This document shows positions 6,942 to 15,410 of a stretch of DNA of 64,000 nt, piece by piece; position 1 is the first letter of the stretch, and each line of letters opens with the position of its first letter. The translations under genes and the position numbers were made by a program. Source of the DNA: Kibdelosporangium aridum. GTDB taxonomy: Bacteria; Actinomycetota; Actinomycetes; Mycobacteriales; Pseudonocardiaceae. Below the pieces are notes generated by a model. It had not been told where the DNA came from and did not search any database. It saw only the letters and a list, made by a program, of their open reading frames with translations. The DNA lies in contig NZ_FWXV01000019.1 of assembly GCF_900176515.1 (NCBI RefSeq), positions 35,976 to 99,975 of the forward strand. Reading direction: 5' to 3'.

Positions 6942-9308
6942 ATGTCCTACGCGACCGGCCAGCTCGCGCGTGCGCTGGCCAGGCTGACCGAGTCTGGCGA
7001 CCCTGGTGCGTTGAAGAAGATCCGGCAGTGGGAAGACGTCATCACCGGAGTTCGCGACGGCACCATCACGGTCGGCTCACGCACCCCGGTCGCGGACACC
7101 CCGGCCTGGGTGACGCTCGAAGTCGCGCATGGCGGGTTCGCCACCGGCCGGTACCTGTCCGAGGTGCCGTTGAGCAAGGAGGAACAGGCCAAGCTCGGTG
7201 AGCTGCCATCCGACGTGCCTGGCGAGACTGATCGTGAGCGCCTGAACCTCTGGTACCTCAGTGACGAAGGCCAAGCCGAGTTGCTGGCGGCACTGCGCGC
7301 GGGACGTTACTGGGTGGACCTGCCTGAGGACATGGCGCTCGCGGTGGTTGCCTTGTTGCTGGACAAGGGGTTCGCTGAGCAGGCACTGGACCTGGTCGCC
7401 GAGCTGCGGCCGCTGATGCACCGGCTGCGGTTCGTCCCCGGGTTCGTTTCCGTGCCACGCCCGTCCGGAATGGCCGTACGACTGGCGACCGTGCGGGAGG
7501 TTTCCGAGTCGCTGCGTGCTGTCCAGGTGCCGCAACAACTTGCGGTGATGCGTGAGACGTTGGGCGTGTGGAACCCGCTGTACGACAGGCTTGTCGCGTT
7601 GTGGTGTCAGACCGTGGACGGCGAACTGCCGTACTTGGAGGACGGCGTGGTCCACGGAGGCTGGCCGTGCAAGCAATGGCCCGACGGATGGGCAGACGAG
7701 CGCTCTCGATGGCTCGCCGACTACGCCGCCACGGCTCGTGAGCACACGCCGACAGGACGGCACGCCCATAAGAAGAGCAACTTCGTGCGCCTGCACACCG
7801 CACTGCTTAACAGCGACGCGCTGTCCGCCCGGGACGTGGGCTGGATTCGTCGTGCCATCGCGAACACCGTGACCCGCAACGGCGCTCCGGGCTCGTCCGA
7901 ACGCACCGGATTGCGGGCGGCGCAAACCGCTGTCGCCGTCGCGCCGACCCACGAGAACCTCGCCAAAGTACTGGTCAACCGGCTTGATCAGTACCCGGCC
8001 GCGGGTGGCCTGGCCTCGATCGACCCGGTCGTGGAACCTGTCGACGGGGTCTGGGTCCCGTATGCGCTGCACCGAAAGGTCATGCGCGCGATGGAGGCGC
8101 CGGCGGACGTGCTGATCAGGCACGGCGTGATCACATCGGGGGAGGTGCTCGCCACCGTGCTGCCGCAGGTGACCTCACGGTTGATGTCGTCGGGCATCAA
8201 CGACCCGATGGCAGCGGAGTGGTACGAGCAGACGTACACCGCGTTCCGGCGTCGGCGCAGTCTGTTGCTGCTCAACCTCGAGCACCAGGTGCAGTTCAGT
8301 GAGCTGCCGTGGGTCCGTGCGCTGTCGGCGTTCCGGACGTCTGAACAGGACGACACATTGACCGTCCGGCACGCGCTGCAGCAGACGAGTCTGCTCGCAA
8401 TGACCGCGTTCCCGTACGCGATCATGCCGAACCCGCTGGTGCGAGAGCTGGGGGCGTTGACGGGCAAGGCCGGGATGAAGCTGCCGTTGGTGGAGGAGGT
8501 CGCCGCGGACATCTTCATGGGCACGTTCACCACGAAGTGGCGGGAAGCGGCGATCGTCGCGAGCCGCACCATGGCGGGCACGTTGTACGCGAACTACTAC
8601 GACCTGCCACCCGAATCACAGTGGGCAGCGCAGCAGCGAACCCTGCGCAGGTGGGGCAAGAAGACCTCCCGCGACTTCGCTGACCTGTGCGCCTCGCGTG
8701 CCAGGGAAGCAGGTACCGGGCGCGGGGTCGCTGCCAACGGCGCAGTGCTTGAGCAGAGCCAGATCCTGACCACGCACAACCTGGCCGTGCTGGTGGACGG
8801 GCTCGGACTGACCGAACAGGTGCGCGAACGTGCCGAGGAGCTGTCAGGCAAGGCGTTCGAGTGGGCGCTGCGCAGGCTCACGCAGCCCACCAGCGACCGG
8901 CACGTGGCACTGATCCAGATCAAGCAGGCTGCGTACGCCTGGCGGCAGGCGATCTACCTGCTCAGCTTCGGCGAGCCGAGCGCGCAGAAGGCGATGGCCC
9001 GTCGGCTGAGCGAGCGTGTCGGTGACGTGCCGCGGTTCGAGCCCGCGATCCGCGGCTTGTCCGGCGTGATCCACGGGCAGCGGTTCGATGCCGACGGCAC
9101 GTTCAAGGGCGGCAGGAGATTCTTGGGCTGGGGCCGTCGGCAAGCACTGGCTACTGGACGGCTGAGTCACCAGCGCAGGTCGTGGCCCTGCGCGTCCGTT
9201 CCGCCCCTGGCGATCAGGATGATCCCATCGATCAGGCACCAGATCACGCCGACACCAACGAATGACAGCAGCAACTGGGCCACGGCCATTCCGGTGTGGC
9301 CGGTGTAG
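6942..9308 (+). CDS. Orphan 788-residue protein directly downstream of two tRNA-like genes
   Basis: I do not recognise this family. The start is the ATG at 6942 with GGGGGAG a few bases upstream; a longer in-frame start at 6879 lies inside the second tRNA and is rejected. The protein looks soluble and mostly helical, has no signal peptide or clear membrane segment, and shows no P-loop or nuclease motif I can name. It begins MSYATGQLARALARLTESGD, has Trp-rich central blocks (GGWPCKQWPDGWADE, DLPPESQWAAQQRTLRRWG) and a helical C-terminal third. The last ~48 residues are antisense to the convergent gene and look non-native. A +1 shift around the G run at 9130-9133 would end the protein in HWLLDG at 9165, two bases before the convergent stop. 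A frameshift or read error near the end is therefore likely. The tRNA-protein arrangement is the notable feature. Confidence 0.8.
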   Translation: MSYATGQLARALARLTESGDPGALKKIRQWEDVITGVRDGTITVGSRTPVADTPAWVTLEVAHGGFATGRYLSEVPLSKEEQAKLGELPSDVPGETDRERLNLWYLSDEGQAELLAALRAGRYWVDLPEDMALAVVALLLDKGFAEQALDLVAELRPLMHRLRFVPGFVSVPRPSGMAVRLATVREVSESLRAVQVPQQLAVMRETLGVWNPLYDRLVALWCQTVDGELPYLEDGVVHGGWPCKQWPDGWADERSRWLADYAATAREHTPTGRHAHKKSNFVRLHTALLNSDALSARDVGWIRRAIANTVTRNGAPGSSERTGLRAAQTAVAVAPTHENLAKVLVNRLDQYPAAGGLASIDPVVEPVDGVWVPYALHRKVMRAMEAPADVLIRHGVITSGEVLATVLPQVTSRLMSSGINDPMAAEWYEQTYTAFRRRRSLLLLNLEHQVQFSELPWVRALSAFRTSEQDDTLTVRHALQQTSLLAMTAFPYAIMPNPLVRELGALTGKAGMKLPLVEEVAADIFMGTFTTKWREAAIVASRTMAGTLYANYYDLPPESQWAAQQRTLRRWGKKTSRDFADLCASRAREAGTGRGVAANGAVLEQSQILTTHNLAVLVDGLGLTEQVRERAEELSGKAFEWALRRLTQPTSDRHVALIQIKQAAYAWRQAIYLLSFGEPSAQKAMARRLSERVGDVPRFEPAIRGLSGVIHGQRFDADGTFKGGRRFLGWGRRQALATGRLSHQRRSWPCASVPPLAIRMIPSIRHQITPTPTNDSSNWATAIPVWPV

Positions 9309-9655
9309 AACCTGCCGATCCCGAACGGCAGCAGGATCTGCAACAAGCCAGCCGCCAGGCGATAACGCTGGCTAGGCGAGTAGGCCGGCTGATTGGGTGG
9401 CATGGGCGCCATTGGGTACTGCGGCTGAGGCACTATCGGGTGAGGAACGAGGACCGCCGGGTGCGGTGGCGGAAGATCCGCGAACAACGGCCGCAGGTCG
9501 GCGCGGGTCTCGGCTTCGACCGCTTTCGACACGCGCTCGTCGTACTCCGCGACAGGCAGCCTGCCTTTGGCGAAGTGGTCGCCGAGCGCCTGGAGCGCCT
9601 GGTCACGCTCCTCGGTGCCGATCCGTAAGAAGTCCGGGTCGTTCACGCTTTTCAC
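9167..9655 (-). CDS. DUF1707 and TM2-domain membrane protein
   Basis: This protein of about 162 residues has an N-terminal DUF1707 segment (LRIGTEERDQALQALGDHF, GRLPVAEYDERV), a proline-rich linker, and a C-terminal TM2 domain. The TM2 part has two helices and the usual turn (LLPFGIGRFYTGHTGMAVAQ, then VGVIWCLIDGIILI). DUF1707 is a short helical module common in actinobacterial membrane or regulatory proteins, and TM2 proteins are small two-pass membrane proteins. The exact start is uncertain: GTG codons at 9655 and 9646 are both close to the domain start, while an ATG at 9703 would add 16 unlikely residues. The stop lies inside the apparent 3' end of the convergent 788-residue gene. Confidence 0.8.
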   Translation of the reverse strand: MKSVNDPDFLRIGTEERDQALQALGDHFAKGRLPVAEYDERVSKAVEAETRADLRPLFADLPPPHPAVLVPHPIVPQPQYPMAPMPPNQPAYSPSQRYRLAAGLLQILLPFGIGRFYTGHTGMAVAQLLLSFVGVGVIWCLIDGIILIARGGTDAQGHDLRW

Positions 9656-9737
9656 CGTACTCACCGGACGTAACGAAACCGGATAGGTCCAACTGGACCG
9701 CACCGCATTCGTAGGTGATCAACTGTAAGGTCGGTCC

Positions 9738-10637
9738 ATGTCGGTCGCCGGGGTGATCGCCGGATACCTCGATCATCTCGCGGTCGAGCGTGGCACCGCG
9801 CGCAACACGCTCGACAGCTATCGCCGTGACCTCGCCAGATATCAGGAATACCTCGGCGAGACGGACCTCGCCGCGATCACCGAACAGACCGTCGCGGAGT
9901 TCCTCGCGGTGTTGCGCGAAGGCGACGACGACCACCCGCCGTTGGCGGCGTCCTCCGCGGCGCGTGCCCTGGTCGCAGTGCGAGGCCTGCACAAATTCGC
10001 GGTACGGGAAGGCCTCGTCGAGAACGACCCCGCGCGTGAGGTGAAACCTCCGCAGACCCCACGGCGGTTGCCGAAGGCGTTGCCCCTCGACGACGTGCTC
10101 AAATTGCTCGACATCCCTGGCGACGGCCTCGCTCAGCTGCGCGATCGTGCGTTGCTCGAGTTGCTGTACTCGACGGGCGCTCGTATCTCCGAAGCTGTCG
10201 GTCTCGACCTCGATGACATCGACACGACCGAGCGAACCGCGTTGCTCGACGGCAAGGGCGGCAAGCAACGGCTCGTGCCAATCGGCCGCCCCGCGCTCGC
10301 GGCACTGGACGCGTACCTCGTTCGGGCACGACCCGCCTTGGCCAAGCGCGGCACGCCGGCGGTGTTCCTCAACCAACGCGGTGGACGGCTGTCACGACAG
10401 AGCGCGTGGCAGGTCCTGAAGGATTCCGCGGAGCGCAGCGGGATGGACAAAAAAGTTTCCCCACACACACTTCGTCACTCTTTTGCCACACATCTCCTGG
10501 AAGGAGGGGCAGACGTTCGGGTGGTTCAGGAACTTCTTGGCCATTCCTCCGTAACCACAACGCAGATCTACACGCTAGTAACGGTGAATACGCTCCGCGA
10601 GGTCTACGCGACCGCCCACCCTCGCGCCAGCGGATAA
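9738..10637 (+). CDS. xerD: Site-specific tyrosine recombinase XerD
   Basis: This 299-residue recombinase resolves chromosome dimers at dif together with XerC. The N-terminal SAM-like core-binding domain (about 1-90) contains ARNTLDSYRRDLARYQEYL. The catalytic domain has Arg149 (STGARISEA), Lys173 (DGKGGKQRL), His243 and Arg246 (HTLRHSFATHLLEGG), His269 (LLGHSSVTTTQ) and nucleophile Tyr278 (QIYT). Length and the spacing of the RKHRHY residues are typical of XerD. Its position just upstream of parA and the scpAB genes mirrors other actinobacteria and places three chromosome-segregation functions together. Confidence 0.95.
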   Translation: MSVAGVIAGYLDHLAVERGTARNTLDSYRRDLARYQEYLGETDLAAITEQTVAEFLAVLREGDDDHPPLAASSAARALVAVRGLHKFAVREGLVENDPAREVKPPQTPRRLPKALPLDDVLKLLDIPGDGLAQLRDRALLELLYSTGARISEAVGLDLDDIDTTERTALLDGKGGKQRLVPIGRPALAALDAYLVRARPALAKRGTPAVFLNQRGGRLSRQSAWQVLKDSAERSGMDKKVSPHTLRHSFATHLLEGGADVRVVQELLGHSSVTTTQIYTLVTVNTLREVYATAHPRASG

Positions 10638-10675
10638 TCTGACAGAGGCCGGACAAAACGGAGGTGTTGCGGACG

Positions 10676-10999
10676 ATGTTTGGGGTAGACGAGCCTGCCC
10701 ATGAGCAGCTCACCCTGACCGACGTACTGCACGCGCTCAGCGACCCAACCCGACTCGCCGTCGTCGCACAGCTTGACCGCGTCGGCGAGATGTCATGCGG
10801 CTGCCTCGAGGTCACCGTCGCGAAATCAACGTTGTCCCAGCACCTGCGTGTGCTGCGGGAAGCAGGCGTCACGCACACCAGACCGGACGGCAACCAGCGC
10901 TGGTTGTCAGTGCGCCGTGCGGCACTGGACAGCCAGTTCCCGAACCTATTGGACGCCGTGCTGGCCGCGCATGCCCGCGCGGCGGCGTTCGTTTCCTGA
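10676..10999 (+). CDS. ArsR-family winged-helix transcriptional regulator
   Basis: This 107-residue repressor-like protein has a canonical ArsR fold. The sequence LTDVLHALSDPTRLAVVAQL is followed by a recognition region with KSTLSQHLRVLREAGV and a beta wing (RPDGNQRWLSVRRAAL). A Cys-x-Cys pair near residue 42 (MSCGCLEV) lies near the classical metal site of ArsR/SmtB sensors, but the canonical ELCVCDL motif is absent, so metal sensing is uncertain. The ATG at 10676 is preferred, with GGAGG eleven bases upstream; GTG at 10664 overlaps that site. No target gene is obvious next to it. It lies 38 bases behind xerD and about 96 bases before parA. Confidence 0.9.
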   Translation: MFGVDEPAHEQLTLTDVLHALSDPTRLAVVAQLDRVGEMSCGCLEVTVAKSTLSQHLRVLREAGVTHTRPDGNQRWLSVRRAALDSQFPNLLDAVLAAHARAAAFVS

Positions 11000-11095
11000 A
11001 CTGCGGATACGGCCCCTTACCGGCGAGGCGCGTTGCCACGTGGGTTGGTCACCCTTAGTCTGCGCCAAGACCGGACGACAAGGAGCTAGGTCGGC

Positions 11096-12172
11096 ATGTC
11101 GACATTCGAGTCAGCGGCGCAGCCTTACGGCGTGCCGGGGCACGCCTCGGCACCGCCTTATCCAGCCGCGTCCGCACCAGCGCCATATCCACAGCCCCAA
11201 CCGTCCCCACCGACTTATCAACCGCAGGAGCGCCCGCCCGTTACTGCCGTTCCGGTCGTGCGCCCCACTGAGGATCCTTTGAGTCTCCCCGCCAAACCCG
11301 CTACAGACGCCGAAGAAGACGACCCGTCGACCGGTCCCGATGGATCGATCGGCCCGACGGGGCGGCCGAAACGGCACATTCCCGAACCGGCCATGCTGGA
11401 GAAGCACGGTCCGGCGAAGGTACTGGCGATCTGTAACCAAAAGGGTGGCGTCGGCAAGACGACATCGGCGATCAACCTCGGTGCGGCACTGACCGAGTTC
11501 GGCCGTCGCGTGCTGCTGGTCGACTTCGACCCGCAGGGTGCGTTGTCGGTCGGCCTCGGCATCCCGCCACACGCGCTGGACCAGACGATCTACAACGTGC
11601 TCATCGAGCACGGGCCCAACCTCGACGACGTGGTCATCCGTACCACGGTCGAGGACATGGACCTGCTGCCGAGCAACATCGACCTCTCCGCGGCCGAGGT
11701 GCAACTGGTCGCGGAGGTCGGTCGGGAGCACGCGCTGCTGCGCACGCTGCGTCCGGTGATCGACAAGTACGACTACATCCTGGTGGATTGCCAGCCGTCG
11801 CTGGGACTACTCACGGTGAACGCCCTGGCGGCAGCCGATGGCGTGCTGATTCCGCTCGAATGCGAGTATTTCAGCATGCGTGGAGCTGCGCTGCTGATGG
11901 ACACGATTCAGAAGGTCCAGGAGAGGCTGAACCCGAGGCTGGAGATCACCGGCATTCTCGCGACCATGTTCGACCCCCGTACGCTGCACTCACGCGAGGT
12001 GATGGCCCGCGTTGTGGAGAGGTTCGGGGATATCGTGTTCGACACCGTGATCAACAGGACCGTGCGCTTCCCGGAGACGACCGTCGCCGGCGAGCCGATC
12101 ACCCGCTGGGCGCCGCGATCGGCCGGTGCGAAGGCCTACCGCGCGCTTGCTCGCGAGGTGATCGCCAGGTGA
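11096..12172 (+). CDS. ParA/Soj-family chromosome-partitioning ATPase
   Basis: This 358-residue ATPase has a deviant Walker A motif (NQKGGVGKTTSAINLG, about residues 114-129), a Walker A' segment (RRVLLVDFDPQGALS) and the later DYILVDCQPSLGLLTVNAL. This is the signature of ParA/MinD-type ATPases that dimerise on ATP and bind DNA. The first 100 residues are a Pro/Ala-rich disordered extension. It is the parA found next to scpA in actinobacteria (the Rv1708 position), distinct from the oriC-proximal parA. AAGGAG lies about 15 bases upstream of the ATG. Its stop overlaps the next GTG start as GTGA, so at least four downstream genes are translationally coupled. Confidence 0.93.
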   Translation: MSTFESAAQPYGVPGHASAPPYPAASAPAPYPQPQPSPPTYQPQERPPVTAVPVVRPTEDPLSLPAKPATDAEEDDPSTGPDGSIGPTGRPKRHIPEPAMLEKHGPAKVLAICNQKGGVGKTTSAINLGAALTEFGRRVLLVDFDPQGALSVGLGIPPHALDQTIYNVLIEHGPNLDDVVIRTTVEDMDLLPSNIDLSAAEVQLVAEVGREHALLRTLRPVIDKYDYILVDCQPSLGLLTVNALAAADGVLIPLECEYFSMRGAALLMDTIQKVQERLNPRLEITGILATMFDPRTLHSREVMARVVERFGDIVFDTVINRTVRFPETTVAGEPITRWAPRSAGAKAYRALAREVIAR

Positions 12173-12486
12173 CCCGCCGCGCCCCTTTGCCGGGTGCGGC
12201 CGAGCTCTTCCGTCCGACAACTCCACCAAAGCCGGAGACCCGGCCAAACGTGGTCCGGGGTGGCTCGCCGCGCCAGAAACACGACACGAAGATCACGGTG
12301 TACGTGTCCGACGAGGAGCTGCTGGCGCTGGAACACGCCCGCCTGGCGTTGCGCGCCAAGCACGGGCTGGCGGTCGACCGCGGCCGTGTCGTCCGTGAAG
12401 CGATCGCCGTGCTGCTGGCGGATCTCGAGGAGTACGGCGAGGAGTCGCTGCTGGTCCGCAGACTCCGCCAGGAAAACGGGCAGTGA
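12169..12486 (+). CDS. Small conserved protein between parA and scpA, ribbon-helix-helix-like
   Basis: This 105-residue protein has a GTG start in a GTGA overlap with parA. A basic, Pro-rich N-terminus precedes a compact domain with the strand KITVYVSDEELLALEHA and helices ALRAKHGLAVDRGRVVREAI. The strand-helix-helix order resembles CopG/Arc-like ribbon-helix-helix DNA-binding proteins, which commonly accompany ParA ATPases. A role as the DNA-binding partner of the ParA-like ATPase is a reasonable inference, but no experiment supports it here. It also overlaps the scpA start, so it sits inside a tightly coupled operon. Confidence 0.75.
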   Translation: MTRRAPLPGAAELFRPTTPPKPETRPNVVRGGSPRQKHDTKITVYVSDEELLALEHARLALRAKHGLAVDRGRVVREAIAVLLADLEEYGEESLLVRRLRQENGQ

Positions 12487-13337
12487 CGACCGCGTTGGAG
12501 ACCCCGCCCGAGCCGCCAGCCGACCCGCAGCCTGGGTCGTCGAAGTTCACGGTGAAGCTGTCGAACTTCGAGGGGCCGTTCGACCTGCTGCTGCAGTTGA
12601 TCTCGCAGCACGAGATGGACGTGACCGAGGTGGCGCTGCACCGGGTGACGGACGACTTCATCGCGTACATCCGGGCATTGGGCAAGGACTTCGACCTCGA
12701 CGAGACCACGGAGTTCCTGGTGGTCGCCGCGACACTGCTGGACCTGAAAGCGGCCCGCCTGCTGCCCGCCGGCGACGTCGAGGACGAAGAAGACCTGGCG
12801 CTGCTGGAAGCCCGCGACCTGCTCTTCGCCCGGCTGTTGCAGTACCGGGCGTACAAGCAGGTGGCGGCGCTGTTCTCGGAGCTCGAAGCGAACGCCTTGC
12901 GGCGCTACCCTCGTTCGGTCGCGCTCGAGGAGCGCTACACCTCGCTGTTGCCCGAAGTGATGCTCGGCGTGTCACCGGAGAAGTTCGCGGAGATCGCGGC
13001 CGCGGTGTTCCGGCCGAAGCCGCCGCCCACGGTGTCGCTGGCCCACGTCCACGTGCGCGCGGTCTCGGTGAAGGAGACGGCGGGCGTCCTACGGGTGCGG
13101 CTGGCCGAAGCAGGGACCCTGACCTTTGCTGAGATGGTCGCGGACTGCGAGCACATCGCGGAGGTGGTCGCCCGGTTCCTCGGCCTGCTCGAGCTGTACC
13201 GCGAGGCCGTGGTGTTGTTCGAACAGGACGAGCCGCTCAGCGAACTGCGGGTGAAGTGGACCGGCGGCAGCGTCGAGGAGGCCAGGGCCGCGGCCGAGGC
13301 AGCCAAGACCTCCGCCGAGGAGGAGGAATACGGGTGA
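12483..13337 (+). CDS. scpA: Segregation and condensation protein A
   Basis: This 284-residue kleisin bridges the two heads of the SMC dimer in the bacterial condensin complex. The N-terminal SMC-neck-binding part starts at FTVKLSNFEGPFDLLLQLIS, followed by the conserved TEFLVVAATLLDLKAARLLP helix. A C-terminal winged helix (about 190-265) contains TLTFAEMVADC and VVARFLGLLELYREAVVLFEQ. The GTG start overlaps the previous stop, and the GTG of scpB overlaps its own stop. The acidic C-terminal tail is normal for the family. Confidence 0.95.
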   Translation: MTTALETPPEPPADPQPGSSKFTVKLSNFEGPFDLLLQLISQHEMDVTEVALHRVTDDFIAYIRALGKDFDLDETTEFLVVAATLLDLKAARLLPAGDVEDEEDLALLEARDLLFARLLQYRAYKQVAALFSELEANALRRYPRSVALEERYTSLLPEVMLGVSPEKFAEIAAAVFRPKPPPTVSLAHVHVRAVSVKETAGVLRVRLAEAGTLTFAEMVADCEHIAEVVARFLGLLELYREAVVLFEQDEPLSELRVKWTGGSVEEARAAAEAAKTSAEEEEYG

Positions 13338-14668
13338 CGACGCCCGAAAACGGACCTGAAGACCCCCGCAAGCCAGCGAACGAGGCCGACGCCGAAGCCG
13401 AGGCGACCAACGCGCGCATCGCCGCTCTGGTGGCCTCGTTCGACGAGCGCAGCAAGATGGTGGCAGAAGCCGAGGCTGCCGCGGCCAGCGAAGAGGCGGC
13501 CGCCGCTGCTGAAGTGAGTGCCGATGGCGACGGCGCGGATCCAGCCGACGCAGCTGAAGCGAGCCTGGAGGTTGAGGGCTCGGGTCTGGCCGATGCTGGT
13601 GAAGCGAGTGCCGATGGCGAAGCCGTGCCGACCCCTGACTCGGGCGCGGCAGCCACTGATGTAGTCGCCGAGGAGCCAGCCGTCGCTGGTGAAGTGAGCC
13701 CTGCGACCGAGGCCTCGGATCCGGCTGCGGCCCCCACCGATTCGGCTGCCCTCGACTCGGCGGATGCCGACGCGGATGTGGCCCTTGCAGCGGGTGCTGA
13801 CCCGTCCGCCGCCTCGGCCACCGAGGCCGAGACACCCGCCGAGCCACACGCCGCCGACTCCGGAGCCCCGCAGCCAGCCGATGCCGGTGCCGCGGATGGC
13901 GATGCCACCGAACCAACTGATGCCCCCAACGCCACTGTGAGCGCATCCCAGGAAGGGCAAGCGGCCCCGGATGCCGACCTCCCATCGGCCACCGCCTCGG
14001 CTGCGGCTGACGCAGCCGCTCCGGAGGCCGTGTCCGCTGCCGACCTGGCTGCCGCAGTCGACTCTGAAGCCGCCGGCGAAGATGCCAGCGAAGACGCCAC
14101 CGCCTTCGCCTCCCGCCTTCCGGACCTCACCGAGGACGAAGCCCTCCACTCCGCCCTCGAAGCCCTCCTGCTCGTCGTCGACTCCCCGGCCGAAGTCGAA
14201 ATGCTCGCCGGCGCCCTGGACGAGCCCGTGAAGCGGATCCGGGCGGCCCTGAAGACCATGGCCGCCCAGTACGCCGAGCAGAACCGGGGCATCGACCTGC
14301 GTGACGTGGGCGGCGGCTGGCGGTTCTACACGCGTGACAAGTACGCGCCGTTCGTCGAGAAGCTCCTGCACGACGGCCAGCGCGCGAAGCTCACCCGCGC
14401 GGCACTGGAGTCTCTCGCTGTCATCGCCTACCGGCAGCCGGTGACCAGGGCGAGGGTTGCCGCTGTGCGTGGTGTCAACGTCGATGGGGTGATCCGTACC
14501 CTGCTCGTGCGCGGTCTGATCGAGGAGACCGGCACGGACAAGGACACGGGTGGCATCCTTTATCGGACGACCGAGTTGTTCCTGGAGCGGTTGGGGCTGT
14601 CCTCCCTGGAGGATCTGCCGCCCATCGCCCCCCTGTTGCCCGAAGTGGATGCGATCGACGATGTCTGA
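13334..14668 (+). CDS. scpB: Segregation and condensation protein B with a long acidic N-terminal extension
   Basis: This 444-residue protein is far longer than the usual 180-250 residues. Only the last ~190 residues are ScpB: two winged helices starting at LTEDEALHSALEALLLVVDS, with KLTRAALESLAVIAYRQPV, VRGVNVDGVIRTLLVRGLIEE and a C-terminal ELFLERLGLSSLEDLPPI. The first ~250 residues are low-complexity Ala, Asp, Glu, Pro and Ser, with recurring GEASADGE-type units. ScpB dimers bind ScpA and regulate SMC. Some actinobacterial ScpB proteins carry shorter acidic tails, so this one is an extreme case. GTGA overlaps with scpA and an eight-base overlap with rluB show a coupled operon. Confidence 0.92.
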   Translation: MTTPENGPEDPRKPANEADAEAEATNARIAALVASFDERSKMVAEAEAAAASEEAAAAAEVSADGDGADPADAAEASLEVEGSGLADAGEASADGEAVPTPDSGAAATDVVAEEPAVAGEVSPATEASDPAAAPTDSAALDSADADADVALAAGADPSAASATEAETPAEPHAADSGAPQPADAGAADGDATEPTDAPNATVSASQEGQAAPDADLPSATASAAADAAAPEAVSAADLAAAVDSEAAGEDASEDATAFASRLPDLTEDEALHSALEALLLVVDSPAEVEMLAGALDEPVKRIRAALKTMAAQYAEQNRGIDLRDVGGGWRFYTRDKYAPFVEKLLHDGQRAKLTRAALESLAVIAYRQPVTRARVAAVRGVNVDGVIRTLLVRGLIEETGTDKDTGGILYRTTELFLERLGLSSLEDLPPIAPLLPEVDAIDDV

Positions 14669-15410
14669 AAGTCCGGAAGGTGTCCGGCTGCAAAAGGTGC
14701 TCTCCAAGGCGGGAGTGGCGAGCCGGCGCGCGGCCGAGGACCTGATCGCCGAAGGCCGGGTCAGTGTCGACGGCGAGATCGTGCGCGAGTTCGGCCGGAG
14801 GGTTGATCCGCGCAACGCCGTGATCCATGTGGACGGTGTCCGGGTTGTGCTCAGCGAGGACCTGGTGTACCTGGCGTTCAACAAGCCGCTGGGCGTGCAC
14901 ACCACGATGACCGACGACCGCGGGCGTCCGTGCGTCGGTGACTGGGTCCACAAGTACGAGCGCAACGCCAACGCGGGCATCTTCCATGTCGGGCGCCTTG
15001 ACGCCGACACCGAAGGCCTGCTGCTGCTCACCAACGACGGCGACCTCGGCCACCGGCTGACGCACCCGTCCTACGAGGTGCCCAAGACCTACCTCGCCGA
15101 AGTGCCTGGTCCGATTCCCAGGGAACTCGGCAAGCAGTTGAAGGACGGTGTCGAACTGGACGACGGGTGGGCGCGCGCGGACGCGTTCAAGCTCGTCGAC
15201 TCGATGCCGGGCAAGGCAATGGTCGAGATCGTGCTGCACGAAGGCCGTAACCGCATCGTCCGGCGGATGCTGGAGCACGTCGGTCATCCCGTGCAGCGGC
15301 TTGTCCGAACGGCGTTCGGGGACATAAGGCTCGGCAATCAGCGCCCGGGCACGATGCGAGCGTTGAACCGCAACGAGATCGGCGCGCTTTACTCCGCAGT
15401 GGGCCTGTGA
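14661..15410 (+). CDS. rluB: 23S rRNA pseudouridine synthase, RluB/RsuA family
   Basis: This 249-residue enzyme has an N-terminal S4 RNA-binding domain (VRLQKVLSKAGVASRRAAED, RVSVDGEIV). The catalytic domain carries the family motif HVGRLDADTEGLLLLTNDG, whose Asp is the nucleophile, followed by KTYLAEV and HEGRNRIVRRMLEHVGHPV. Family knowledge assigns isomerisation of a uridine in 23S rRNA helix 89 for RluB, though RsuA-like specificity cannot be separated by eye. Its ATG lies inside the scpB stop region. The scpAB-rluB order is a conserved actinobacterial arrangement. Its stop overlaps the following GTG. Confidence 0.93.
   Translation: MSESPEGVRLQKVLSKAGVASRRAAEDLIAEGRVSVDGEIVREFGRRVDPRNAVIHVDGVRVVLSEDLVYLAFNKPLGVHTTMTDDRGRPCVGDWVHKYERNANAGIFHVGRLDADTEGLLLLTNDGDLGHRLTHPSYEVPKTYLAEVPGPIPRELGKQLKDGVELDDGWARADAFKLVDSMPGKAMVEIVLHEGRNRIVRRMLEHVGHPVQRLVRTAFGDIRLGNQRPGTMRALNRNEIGALYSAVGL

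Noticed and set aside
13089..13985. Long minus-strand reading frames opposite scpA/scpB
   Set aside because: They are rich in Arg, Pro and His with no domain; they are products of GC-rich codon bias opposite scpA and the Ala-rich scpB extension.
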